Origin: an uncultured Bacteroidales bacterium
Lineage (GTDB): Bacteria; Bacteroidota; Bacteroidia; Bacteroidales; FEN-979
NCBI GenBank assembly: GCA_903945175.1
Contig: CAJAUM010000053.1
Location: 1-49,967 of the forward strand
Length of the DNA: 49,967 bases
Direction of reading: 5' to 3'
Below the pieces are notes generated by a model. It made no database searches. It had not been told where the DNA came from and saw only the letters and a list, made by a program, of their open reading frames with translations. Made by a program: the position numbers and the translations under genes. Each line of letters begins with the position of its first letter. Within the stretch, counting starts at the first letter, position 1. Below are positions 35,048-43,152 of this stretch, one piece after another.

Positions 35048-36019
35048 TCTTTCCTGCAACGCTTCTGAAAGTTTCCAGAGTTGTCTGCCATTTTCCGGGT
35101 CGGATGCTTTTTCATCTACTGTTTTACGGCTCATCAGAAAGAGGTAATCGAATGGCTTACCATCGAAATCGTGCGATGCAGCAAGGTAAACAACCGGAAT
35201 GGCGGCTTTGGAAGGTGATTTGAAGAAGATACCGAAGACCAGTTTCAGCACGGGGATGAAAATTTTCGGTGCTTCGCGCGCAATGTTTGAATTGACCGGG
35301 CCTGGGCACAGAGAAAAGACTGAGTATCGGGTTTCTCCATTTGGATTGAGCCTCCGGGATAATTCGCAGGAAAACGTCGTAAGCAGCAATTTATAATATC
35401 CGTATAGCTCTATTGACTTTCCTATCTGATATTCTTTATACTTCCCGAATTCATCCCACTGGAATTTCTCTGGATTTCGATGGCTTTCGGAGGCAACGAA
35501 AATGATGCGGGGAGGATCGACCTCATTAAAGCATTGGTTTTCCAACAGCAGATTCAGGAAGATGAATTTTGAAAAATAGTTCACCATGAACATCTCCTCA
35601 AGTCCCTGTTTCGTCTTGCGGCTTTGTTTCGGAACAATCCCGGCGTTGCACACCAGGATATCCAGCGGTGCATATTTCACTTTAATCTGCTTAACAAGCT
35701 CGCCGATGCTGCCGATGTCGGAAAAGTCAACATGCAGCATGTGGATATCTGTGTTGCCGGAAAGTTTTTTCACCTTCTCCCCCTTTTCTGGAATGCCGCT
35801 CCGGCAGGCCATGATCACTTTTGCTCCCCGTCGTGCCAGCCCGGTGGCCACGGCAAATCCAAGTCCCGAACTTGCCCCGTCAACCAGAACGGTCTTGCCG
35901 TCCAGGCGATCGGTTGGATTCAGGGTGCCGGCAGGAATTTGTTTGCGGAACAGGTCGCGGATGCCGGTGAGGGTTGCAGAAACAGGATTGTTGTATTTCT
36001 GCTGCTGACTATTTGTCAT
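35033..36019 (-). CDS. SDR-family oxidoreductase (retinol/protochlorophyllide-reductase-like)
   Basis: A 328-residue short-chain dehydrogenase with GASSGLG (48-54) for cofactor binding, CNAG (124-127), S178, and the catalytic Y206/K210 (YGYYK). The basic ACRSG after the second strand suggests NADP(H). Its length, the N-terminal extension and the long C-terminal part ([15 protein letters not shown]) fit the subgroup annotated as retinol dehydrogenase or protochlorophyllide reductase-like. It is the last gene of an operon with DUF1214 and sulfotransferase genes, overlapping the latter by 11 bases (36009-36019), so it may act on the same lipid or sterol-like substrate. Confidence 0.85.
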   Translation of the reverse strand: MTNSQQQKYNNPVSATLTGIRDLFRKQIPAGTLNPTDRLDGKTVLVDGASSGLGFAVATGLARRGAKVIMACRSGIPEKGEKVKKLSGNTDIHMLHVDFSDIGSIGELVKQIKVKYAPLDILVCNAGIVPKQSRKTKQGLEEMFMVNYFSKFIFLNLLLENQCFNEVDPPRIIFVASESHRNPEKFQWDEFGKYKEYQIGKSIELYGYYKLLLTTFSCELSRRLNPNGETRYSVFSLCPGPVNSNIAREAPKIFIPVLKLVFGIFFKSPSKAAIPVVYLAASHDFDGKPFDYLFLMSRKTVDEKASDPENGRQLWKLSEALQERLQTV

Positions 36020-37325
36020 ATAGATTTGAGATAAACTGCTGATAACGGGATGTATGCTTGTCGATGTCTGCTTCGGTTAAGCCAAAATCAGCCAGCGAAT
36101 ACCGGTGCTCCCCATGCTTCTGGTGGGGATGATTTTGTTCGTGAAGGCGGAAACGTTCGATCAGTTCAGGGGTCAGGCCTCCGTTCATCCGGTATATTTT
36201 CGAAAGTTCTGCGGCCGAATCGTTGATAAGATTACGGTAGTAGATATCGACAAATTTTTTGTCATTGTCTCCCTTTTGCCGGTAATCAAGGGTTCTGTCA
36301 AGCATGTAGCCGGTTTTGCGGATCCAGTGATGAGCAACCTGTTTATTATCCACATGGTTACTGAAAATCATCCGGTTATAGGTGACCATACTGAGGAACG
36401 ATGGAACCGATTCGTAGATTTTCCGGTGCGGCCAAAGAAAATGGACATCCCCGAAATGCTTTTCGATCAGATCGGGAAATTCAAGATGGTGGGGGGACTT
36501 CAGCACCCAGCGTTTCGCGGGTTTTATCCACTGAAGAAATTTCAAAAGCTTTGCCGCATAGGCATATGCTGCACTCTGGTCGGCTTGCTCAAGCCAGTTT
36601 GAATAGGACGGCATATGCATCATGGCTTCGGGCGTGGTGCTCATAAAACTCACATCCAGCATCAGGATGTCCTCCTCAGGAAGCATGGCATCAATGGGAT
36701 GGATGGCAAAAAACCCGGGCGACATGAGCTTGAGCGCTGTTACTGAAGTCCTGGCCACAGCGATGCGTTTGTCATTGGGATGAGGGTATGGATAGGCAGG
36801 TGTATCACCTTGTAACCCTGTTACCTTGTCACCTTTTTTTAAGTCATATAACCCCGGATCGATTGGCACCGGGTTGATCACCTCCCAGCTTGGGATGACG
36901 CGATGTACCGGATCCTCAGCAAGCAGGCGCTGCAGTTTGGTGGTGCCGGTTCGCTGCAGCCCAACGATAATCCATACGGGATAAAGCTCCTGCTCCAGGA
37001 TCTCCGGATATTTTTTGAAATAATATTCCGCCCTCAGCCTGATACTGAGCAAACTTACAAACCGCTCCTTCGTAATAAAGCGACCGATCGGATGCAGGTT
37101 GGCCTCCTCATTCACGGCCTGCAAAATCCGTTTAAGTGGTTCATCATTAAAATCCCGGCCAAGATCCTGCAGCCCGGTGACCTTCCTGGCCGACCGGATG
37201 AGATCATCTTTTTCAAGTTTGATCCGGGTGCCGAGCGGGTAGGTCCCCTTCCAGCATTGGTTGATCGCTCTGAACCAGAAAGGACTTTTACTGAAATTTC
37301 CGGAGTAGGTTTTGGGTGGCGTCAT
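36009..37325 (-). CDS. Sulfotransferase-family protein
   Basis: A 438-residue protein from ATG 37325, which overlaps the stop of the DUF1214 gene (37322-37325); an extension to 37403 lies inside that gene. The 5'-phosphosulfate-binding P-loop is GLQRTGTTKL (122-131), and RWVLKSPHHLEF with FLWPHRKIYESVPS provides the 3'-phosphate-binding part. It should transfer sulfate from PAPS to a hydroxylated small molecule or lipid. Residues about 163-177 (KKGDKVTGLQGDTPA) come from an in-frame octamer repeat (36804-36835) absent from what I recall of the family. Operon with DUF1214 and SDR genes. Confidence 0.85.
   Translation of the reverse strand: MTPPKTYSGNFSKSPFWFRAINQCWKGTYPLGTRIKLEKDDLIRSARKVTGLQDLGRDFNDEPLKRILQAVNEEANLHPIGRFITKERFVSLLSIRLRAEYYFKKYPEILEQELYPVWIIVGLQRTGTTKLQRLLAEDPVHRVIPSWEVINPVPIDPGLYDLKKGDKVTGLQGDTPAYPYPHPNDKRIAVARTSVTALKLMSPGFFAIHPIDAMLPEEDILMLDVSFMSTTPEAMMHMPSYSNWLEQADQSAAYAYAAKLLKFLQWIKPAKRWVLKSPHHLEFPDLIEKHFGDVHFLWPHRKIYESVPSFLSMVTYNRMIFSNHVDNKQVAHHWIRKTGYMLDRTLDYRQKGDNDKKFVDIYYRNLINDSAAELSKIYRMNGGLTPELIERFRLHEQNHPHQKHGEHRYSLADFGLTEADIDKHTSRYQQFISNLYDK
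36804..36835. repeat. In-frame octamer repeat inside the sulfotransferase gene
   Basis: Four tandem units on the minus strand: AAGGTGAC (36835-36828), AAGGTAAC (36827-36820), AGGGTTAC (36819-36812), AAGGTGAT (36811-36804). The core GTGAC is shared with the heptamer arrays in purL and at 39356. Confidence 0.85.
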
Positions 37326-38503
37326 AGCGCAGTGGTGGTTTTGATGATGCCGCAAGATGGTTCCACTGCTTCGGAACCGGCAGCCAGCCGATACCATCGC
37401 CACAACATGGTTCCTTCGTTGTGCCCGCAGGTATTGATCCAGTTTGGGGTTCCCGGATCACGATGGGCCACTGTAACACGGACGGAGCCATCGGGTTCGT
37501 AAATGGCCGATGCCTTATTGATACAGATGGTGAAATAACGGTAGTCGAGTGATTCCATCCAGTAGTTGTTCAGTTGAAAATTCCATGAATCGCAGTCGGG
37601 AGGCTGAACCTCGATCAGAAGGGATTCATGGTCGGCCAGTTTCCAGTGGCTGTGATAATAGATAATGTTGGCATCGCCGCCTGCGGCATTGGATACTTCG
37701 GGACTGAAAAGCGGAAGCTGATTGGTGTGTTTCTGATATCCGCCGGCCCACCGGGTAAACATCAGTGACGCCCCGGCAACAAACATGGAGGCTGTTTTCA
37801 ATCCTTCGTCGATCATGGCCGGCGTAATGGGATCGGGCGCTGTTCGCCCGTCAATATTTTCAATGGTCACTTCAGATGGCGTTTCGGTGAAGCGGTTCAA
37901 GAAGGTCTGGCGAACCATCAGCATGCTGGTCGCCTCTTCAATCTTGAGCCAGTTTTTCCCGGCGGGCGTTTTGCTCAGGATGATCTCAAAACTGCCGTCA
38001 TCTTCGAGTTTCAGATCGCGGTGTTCCAGCATGGCGCACGGGCCCATGCTGCCGGTAGTTCCATAATTCCCGTTCTGGGTGAAAAAACCGATGTAATGCA
38101 CGGTATTTCTCTTCCCGCGGATGCGGTAACTGTATTTCCCGCTGATCTGTGCATTGAAATAATAGTTATCGGGATTATCGGCGCCCAGCTTCACTGTTTC
38201 ATGGGCCATCCTGCGAAGAACCGGAAAGGCAGGATCGGCATATTCAACAAAGGCCTCCAGTCCGCCCCGGGTAAGCCGGGTAAGGTAACGCAGCCCTTCG
38301 GCCTGGTTGAAGGCATCGCGGGGTGCGCCGGGATACATGAGCGATGCCCCGGCCGATTTAAGGTTGTCGCAAAACTCCTCCCAGGCCTTGCCGGAGATGA
38401 CCCGGCTGGCATGGATGTCATTTTCAGTCTTCCCGCTTAATTTTAAACCAACCTTCCGGAAGGTTTTCAGCAGATTTAAAAAGAGAAATAGCAGCTTTCG
38501 CAT
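37322..38503 (-). CDS. DUF1214-domain protein
   Basis: A 393-residue protein of unknown function. The C-terminal third matches the DUF1214 pattern: WNFQLNNYWMESLDYRYFT, then DGSVRVTVAHRDPG and NWINTCGHNEGTM. The N-terminus (MRKLLFLFLNLLKTFRKVG) is hydrophobic but not a clear cleavable signal. Proteins of this family often neighbour sulfotransferases and short-chain dehydrogenases in Proteobacteria and Actinobacteria, as here; a role in modifying a lipid or hydrophobic compound is inferred. First gene of the operon, with promoter at 38537-38566. Confidence 0.78.
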   Translation of the reverse strand: MRKLLFLFLNLLKTFRKVGLKLSGKTENDIHASRVISGKAWEEFCDNLKSAGASLMYPGAPRDAFNQAEGLRYLTRLTRGGLEAFVEYADPAFPVLRRMAHETVKLGADNPDNYYFNAQISGKYSYRIRGKRNTVHYIGFFTQNGNYGTTGSMGPCAMLEHRDLKLEDDGSFEIILSKTPAGKNWLKIEEATSMLMVRQTFLNRFTETPSEVTIENIDGRTAPDPITPAMIDEGLKTASMFVAGASLMFTRWAGGYQKHTNQLPLFSPEVSNAAGGDANIIYYHSHWKLADHESLLIEVQPPDCDSWNFQLNNYWMESLDYRYFTICINKASAIYEPDGSVRVTVAHRDPGTPNWINTCGHNEGTMLWRWYRLAAGSEAVEPSCGIIKTTTAL

Positions 38504-38536
38504 TTTGAAAAGAAATAACTATTATTGCAAAAGTGG

Positions 38537-38566
38537 CAAAGATAGGAAAATCATGAAAGAGGTCAA
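38537..38566 (-). promoter_or_regulatory. Predicted promoter of the DUF1214-sulfotransferase-SDR operon
   Basis: Minus strand: TTG (38566-38564), 19 bases, TATCTTTG (38544-38537). The element overlaps the start codon of the divergent SDR gene at 38553, so the two transcription units may interfere with each other. Confidence 0.65.
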
Positions 38567-39359
38567 CGGTGATTATGGAACCTGGGCGCTGGTAGCAGGA
38601 GCTGCTGAAGGAATCGGCGAGGGATTTTGCAATGTATTGGCGGCGAAAGGGTTCAATATCATCCTGGTTGATTTCAACGCCCTGGCCATGGGTGAACTTG
38701 CTTCAAAGATCAGGCAGGAGCATCACGTGGAGACGATGCAAATACACCTTGACCTGGCATCAGCTGAAGCGGCCATGGATTGTATGAAAGCTGTTACAAC
38801 GGCTGACTGCAGGCTGATGGTGTATGTTGCTGCCTACAGCAGGGTGTGTCGCTTCACTGAACTTGATCAATCCGACCTTGATGGATTCCTCTCAATCAAC
38901 ACGCGCACCCTGCTGCACCTCCTCCATGGTTTTTCGCAGCGGTTGATTTCACAGGGCAAAACCGGTGGGATCCTGCTGGTATCATCCCTGGCTGGATTGA
39001 TCGGCCCGCGTGGCGTTGCCTCTTATGCAGCAACCAAGGCATTCAGCATCAGACTTACCGAAGCGCTGTATGACGAACTGAAGGACAGCGGAATCGACAT
39101 CACGGTATGCTGCATGGGAACGGTATCCACCCCAACCTATTGGAAAAGCAAACCAAGTTTTGAAAAGATGAAACCGCCGGTGATGCAACCCGCCGATGCG
39201 GCCCGATATGCGCTAAGCAAACTCGGATCAGTACCAATCTGTATCCCGGGATTCACAAACCGGTTGCAATATTTCGTCCTGATGAATCTGATTCCCCGCC
39301 GCCTTGCATCCCGCCTGGTAAACAACGCCATGAAAAAAATGTACGGAAGGAAGACGTGA
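38553..39359 (+). CDS. SDR-family oxidoreductase
   Basis: A 268-residue short-chain dehydrogenase. The ATG at 38553 with GATAGGA just upstream is chosen; the frame can be extended to 38307 but only across the divergent DUF1214 gene. It has the cofactor-binding AGAAEGIG (15-22), S144/S145 and the catalytic Y158/K162 (YAATKAF). The usual NNAG motif is replaced by VAAYS, an uncommon change. The subgroup resembles DltE/YqjQ-like acyl-chain or steroid dehydrogenases. Its stop codon TGA is part of a tandem repeat element (39356-39420). It is divergent from the DUF1214 operon and may share its substrate. Confidence 0.85.
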   Translation: MKEVNGDYGTWALVAGAAEGIGEGFCNVLAAKGFNIILVDFNALAMGELASKIRQEHHVETMQIHLDLASAEAAMDCMKAVTTADCRLMVYVAAYSRVCRFTELDQSDLDGFLSINTRTLLHLLHGFSQRLISQGKTGGILLVSSLAGLIGPRGVASYAATKAFSIRLTEALYDELKDSGIDITVCCMGTVSTPTYWKSKPSFEKMKPPVMQPADAARYALSKLGSVPICIPGFTNRLQYFVLMNLIPRRLASRLVNNAMKKMYGRKT

Positions 39360-39420
39360 TACGTGACGCGTGACAAAAAAATTTTTCATTGGTCATTGGT
39401 CACTGGTCATTGGTAATTCA
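39356..39420. repeat. Heptamer repeat element filling the SDR-gltA gap
   Basis: Array A: GTGATAC, GTGACGC, GTGAC (39356-39374). After an A/T run follows array B: CATTGGT, CATTGGT, CACTGGT, CATTGGT (39387-39414), then AATTCA. Same order and unit length as the element in purL. It supplies the stop codon of the SDR gene (39357-39359) and ends immediately before the gltA stop (39421-39423). Confidence 0.85.
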
Positions 39421-40767
39421 TTACCTCTCCTCCAGCGGCGTATACTTCCGCTCAGGTTCCACCGTTTTATAGGCCGGGCGGATGATGCGGCGGCCGCTGA
39501 TCATCTCTTCAAGCCGGTGGGCACACCATCCGCTGATGCGTGAAATGGCAAACAGCGGTGTGTAGAGTTCTTTTGGGATCTTCAGGCATTCATAAACGAA
39601 GCCGGAGTAAAAGTCGACATTCGGGGAGATCAGCTTATCCTGGGTGCCTTTGAATTCATAAAAGATCTCTGGTCCGATGCGTTCGATGGATTCATAGAGG
39701 GCCATTTCATCTTCCCTGCCCTTTTCAATGGAGAGAAGGCGGGCTTTTTCCTTCAGCAGGATGGCCCTTGGATCAGAGACCGTATATACGGCGTGGCCGA
39801 ATCCGTAGATCAGACCGGTTTTGTCGTGGGCCTCTTTGCGGGTGATCTTGCGGAGGTATTCTGCCACCTCATCATCGTTTGCCCAATTCTTCACATTGGC
39901 CTTGATATTATCCATCATCTCCATCACCTGCAGGTTGGCACCGCCATGCAACGGGCCCTTCAGTGAACCGATGGCCGCAACAATGGCCGAATAGGTATCG
40001 GTGCCGCTCGAGCTGACAACGCGCGTGGTGAATGTAGAATTATTTCCGCCGCTGTGCTCGGCATGAAGCACCAGTGAAAGGTCAAGCAATTCGGCCTCCA
40101 GCGCCGTGTAATCATTCCCCTTGAGCATATACAGGAAGTTTGCAGCGGTACTTAGTTTCTTATCAGGATACCGAACGGTAAGCGTGTCATAATAGATAAG
40201 GTGACGCATGGAATGGTACGAATAGACTGCGATGGTCGGCAGTTTGGCGATGAGGCTGATCGACTGCCTAAGAATGTTCTCTATCGTGGTATCATCGGCC
40301 TTTTCATCAAGCGTATACAATGCAAGGATTGACCGTGCCAGCATATTCATGATATCCTTCCCCTTCATGGTCAGGATCATGTCGCGGTTGAAATTTTCGG
40401 GAAGAACCCGCAATTCAGCAAGTCCTGCGGAAAACATGTCGAGCTCCGCCTTCACGGGAAGACGTCCGAAGAGCAAAAGAAAAACCGTTTCGTCAAAACC
40501 GGGTCGCTGGGCAGCCTGCGATCCATATACCAGGTCCCTGATGTCGATTCCGCGGTAAATCAGTTTGCCGTCAATGGCCTCCAGCTTCCCGTCAACTTTT
40601 TCGTACCCAACCACGCTACCCACACGGGTAAGACCAACAAGCACGCCTGTATGGTCGGCATTGCGCAGCCCGCGTTTAACATCAAACTGCTTGAATAAAC
40701 TCTCTTCTATTTTACAGGAATCCTCTGTGAGTTTAGCCAGGTCCTGAAGGAATTCAGCGATTATCAT
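39421..40767 (-). CDS. gltA: Citrate synthase
   Basis: A 448-residue enzyme condensing oxaloacetate and acetyl-CoA to citrate, the entry to the TCA cycle. It shows LHAEHSGGNNSTF (H235/H238), GPLHGGAN (H274), GFGHAVY (H325) and the catalytic aspartate in SPNVDFYSG (D385). The N-terminal extension (about 1-55) before GYEKVDGKLEAIDGKLIYRGIDI matches the longer citrate synthases of Bacteroidota. It lies six bases behind the aconitase gene, so the two are co-transcribed. Use of propionyl-CoA (2-methylcitrate) cannot be excluded from sequence, but the aconitase and icd neighbours favour citrate. Confidence 0.95.
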   Translation of the reverse strand: MIIAEFLQDLAKLTEDSCKIEESLFKQFDVKRGLRNADHTGVLVGLTRVGSVVGYEKVDGKLEAIDGKLIYRGIDIRDLVYGSQAAQRPGFDETVFLLLFGRLPVKAELDMFSAGLAELRVLPENFNRDMILTMKGKDIMNMLARSILALYTLDEKADDTTIENILRQSISLIAKLPTIAVYSYHSMRHLIYYDTLTVRYPDKKLSTAANFLYMLKGNDYTALEAELLDLSLVLHAEHSGGNNSTFTTRVVSSSGTDTYSAIVAAIGSLKGPLHGGANLQVMEMMDNIKANVKNWANDDEVAEYLRKITRKEAHDKTGLIYGFGHAVYTVSDPRAILLKEKARLLSIEKGREDEMALYESIERIGPEIFYEFKGTQDKLISPNVDFYSGFVYECLKIPKELYTPLFAISRISGWCAHRLEEMISGRRIIRPAYKTVEPERKYTPLEER

Positions 40768-40773
40768 ACGTTT

Positions 40774-43035
40774 CTATTTTAAGGTTTGCATATAATTTAG
40801 GGCGCTTCCTGCCTTGAACCAATGGATCTGCAGGTCGCTGTAACTGTGGTTGATTTCAATCTTTTCCTTCATGCCATCCGCATGGATGAGCGTCAGGTGC
40901 AATGGTCTTCCCGGAATCAGTGTTTCAAGTCCGGTCAATTCAAACAGGTCATCCTCTCTGATCCTGTTATAATCACCAGGATCGGCAAAGGTAAGTGCAA
41001 GCATCCCCTGTTTCTTCAGATTGGTTTCATGGATGCGGGCAAAGGATTTCACCAATACAACACGAACTCCCAGATGGCGTGGTTCCATCGCAGCATGTTC
41101 GCGGGAGGAGCCTTCACCGTAATTTTCATCTCCCACGATGATGGTTGGGATGCCTTTGGCTTTATAATACCGGGCCGTCTTTGACACTTCGCCATATTCA
41201 CCCGTTTCCGGATTTTTCACAGCATTGGTCTTTTCATTAAAAAAGTTAACGGCCCCCATCAGCAGGTTGTTCGAAATGTTATCGAGATGTCCGCGGTATT
41301 TAAGCCAAGGCCCGGCCATGGAGATGTGGTCGGTGGTGCACTTGCCCTTGGCCTTGATCAGCAAACGCATCCCCTTGATATCTTTGCCATCCCAGGCAGC
41401 GAATGGTTCAAGGAGCTGAAGGCGGTCTGAAGCAGGATTTACGCTGACAACCACCGATGATGCATTGGCAGGCGGAGCAAGGAAACCCGGATCTTTGACT
41501 TCAAATCCATTGGGCGGAAGTTCCTCGCCATGGGGTTCGTCCAGCCTCACCATTTGTCCCGATTCATTGAGGAGCGTATCCTTCAGCGGATTGAAAACAA
41601 GGCTGCCCGCCAAGGTCAGAGCCGTAACGATTTCAGGAGAGGCAATGAAACTATGGGTTCCGGCATTGCCATCATTCCGTTTTGCAAAATTCCTGTTGAA
41701 GGAGTTCAAAATGGAATTCTTACGGTCGGGATTATCCATTTTCCTCGCCCACTGTCCGATGCAGGGACCACATGCATTGGCCATGATTACCCCGCCAATG
41801 TTGTTAAACACCTCGAGTAATCCATCCCGCTCACACGTATAGCGGATCTGCTCAGATCCGGGTGTGACGACAAATTCAGATTTCACCTTCAGATGCTTCT
41901 CCCCGGCCTGTTTTGCAACTGTAGCGGCGCGGGAGATGTCTTCATAAGATGAATTGGTACAGGAGCCAATCAAACCTACTTCAAGGATTTCAGGATAGTT
42001 GTTTTCTAAAACAAATGCCTTGAATTCCGAGATGGGATGCGCCACATCCGGGGAGAAAGGTCCGTTGATATATGGCTCGACTTCCGACAGGTTGATATGG
42101 ATGTACTGATCATAATATAATGAAGGATTTGCGCGCACCTCTCCATCGGGTGCCAGGAAGGGGGCATACTGGTCGGCCAGGGCGGCAACCTCTTTCCTTC
42201 CGGTTGCTTCAAGGTAGGATTTCATTTTCGCATCATAGGAAAAAACAGAACAGGTCGCCCCTATCTCTGCGCCCATGTTGCAAATGGTTCCTTTTCCGGT
42301 GCAGGAAAGCGACGCGGCCCCTTCGCCGAAATACTCAACAATATAGCCTGTGCCTCCTTTTACAGTGAGCATCCCCGCAATCTTCAGGATCACATCCTTG
42401 GCGGAGGCCCATCCCGACAATGTTCCGGTAAGTTCAATCCCCAGCACCTTCGGCATTTTCAATTCAAGCGGCATCCCCGACATGACATCCACCGCGTCGG
42501 CGCCTCCAACACCAATGGCTACCATCCCAAGTCCACCTGCATTGGGGGTGTGAGAATCGGTCCCAATCATCATTCCTCCGGGAAATGCATAATTTTCAAA
42601 AATCACCTGGTGTATAATTCCGGCGCCAGGCTTCCAGAAACCAATTCCATATTTTGCCGATACGGTTTCGAGAAAATCATACACCTCCCTGTTCTGAACA
42701 TTGGCCGAAGCCAGATCGGTTTTAACGCCAAGCTGAGCCAGTATCAGATGATCGCAATGTACTGTTGAAGGCACTGCTGCAGTTTCGCGGCCAGCTGTCA
42801 TAAATTGAAGCAAAGCCATCTGTGCCGTGGCATCCTGCATGGCCACCCTGTCGGGAAGGAAATTGACATAATCTTTCCCGCGATGGTAGGGATTCTGCGG
42901 ATTCTGATTGAAGAGATGGCCGTAAAGGATCTTTTCCGTCAATGTCAGCGGTTTACCCAGAATTGATCTCGCATAAGCAACCCCATTGGAAATTTTTTCG
43001 TACGTACCTTGTATTAATTTAGTATTCAATAACAT
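40774..43035 (-). CDS. acn: Aconitate hydratase
   Basis: A 753-residue aconitase interconverting citrate and isocitrate. The [4Fe-4S] ligands are C359 ([11 protein letters not shown]), C422 and C425 ([10 protein letters not shown]). The upstream HCDHLI (93-98), [11 protein letters not shown] (158-168) and the C-terminal swivel domain with [15 protein letters not shown] are present. Length and order fit the mitochondrial-type (ACO2-like) aconitases. First gene of acn-gltA, divergent from the AMP-ligase/GNAT fusion across a 117-base gap. A possible -7 box TAATTTTG lies at 43149-43142 on the minus strand, implying a leader of about 100 bases. Confidence 0.96.
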   Translation of the reverse strand: MLLNTKLIQGTYEKISNGVAYARSILGKPLTLTEKILYGHLFNQNPQNPYHRGKDYVNFLPDRVAMQDATAQMALLQFMTAGRETAAVPSTVHCDHLILAQLGVKTDLASANVQNREVYDFLETVSAKYGIGFWKPGAGIIHQVIFENYAFPGGMMIGTDSHTPNAGGLGMVAIGVGGADAVDVMSGMPLELKMPKVLGIELTGTLSGWASAKDVILKIAGMLTVKGGTGYIVEYFGEGAASLSCTGKGTICNMGAEIGATCSVFSYDAKMKSYLEATGRKEVAALADQYAPFLAPDGEVRANPSLYYDQYIHINLSEVEPYINGPFSPDVAHPISEFKAFVLENNYPEILEVGLIGSCTNSSYEDISRAATVAKQAGEKHLKVKSEFVVTPGSEQIRYTCERDGLLEVFNNIGGVIMANACGPCIGQWARKMDNPDRKNSILNSFNRNFAKRNDGNAGTHSFIASPEIVTALTLAGSLVFNPLKDTLLNESGQMVRLDEPHGEELPPNGFEVKDPGFLAPPANASSVVVSVNPASDRLQLLEPFAAWDGKDIKGMRLLIKAKGKCTTDHISMAGPWLKYRGHLDNISNNLLMGAVNFFNEKTNAVKNPETGEYGEVSKTARYYKAKGIPTIIVGDENYGEGSSREHAAMEPRHLGVRVVLVKSFARIHETNLKKQGMLALTFADPGDYNRIREDDLFELTGLETLIPGRPLHLTLIHADGMKEKIEINHSYSDLQIHWFKAGSALNYMQTLK

Positions 43036-43141
43036 ATAAATATATTTTGATATGCAATCTAAATGATGTTTTCGGAAATTGTGGCGTAAGCCGCTTTATT
43101 AAAAATAACGTTATAAATTTATGAAAAATTTCATCTATAAA

Positions 43142-43149
43142 CAAAATTA
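43142..43149 (-). promoter_or_regulatory. Possible -7 box of acn-gltA
   Basis: Minus strand TAATTTTG. It would overlap the ribosome-binding region of the divergent fusion gene. No TTG at the right distance. Confidence 0.3.
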
Positions 43150-43152
43150 CCT

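Noticed and set aside
36903-37502. A 199-codon plus-strand frame across the sulfotransferase/DUF1214 junction
   Set aside because: Antisense to two overlapping genes with strong motifs.
38307-38552. Long N-terminal extension of the plus-strand SDR
   Set aside because: It runs antisense through the DUF1214 gene; the ATG at 38553 has a ribosome site and leads straight into the Rossmann fold.
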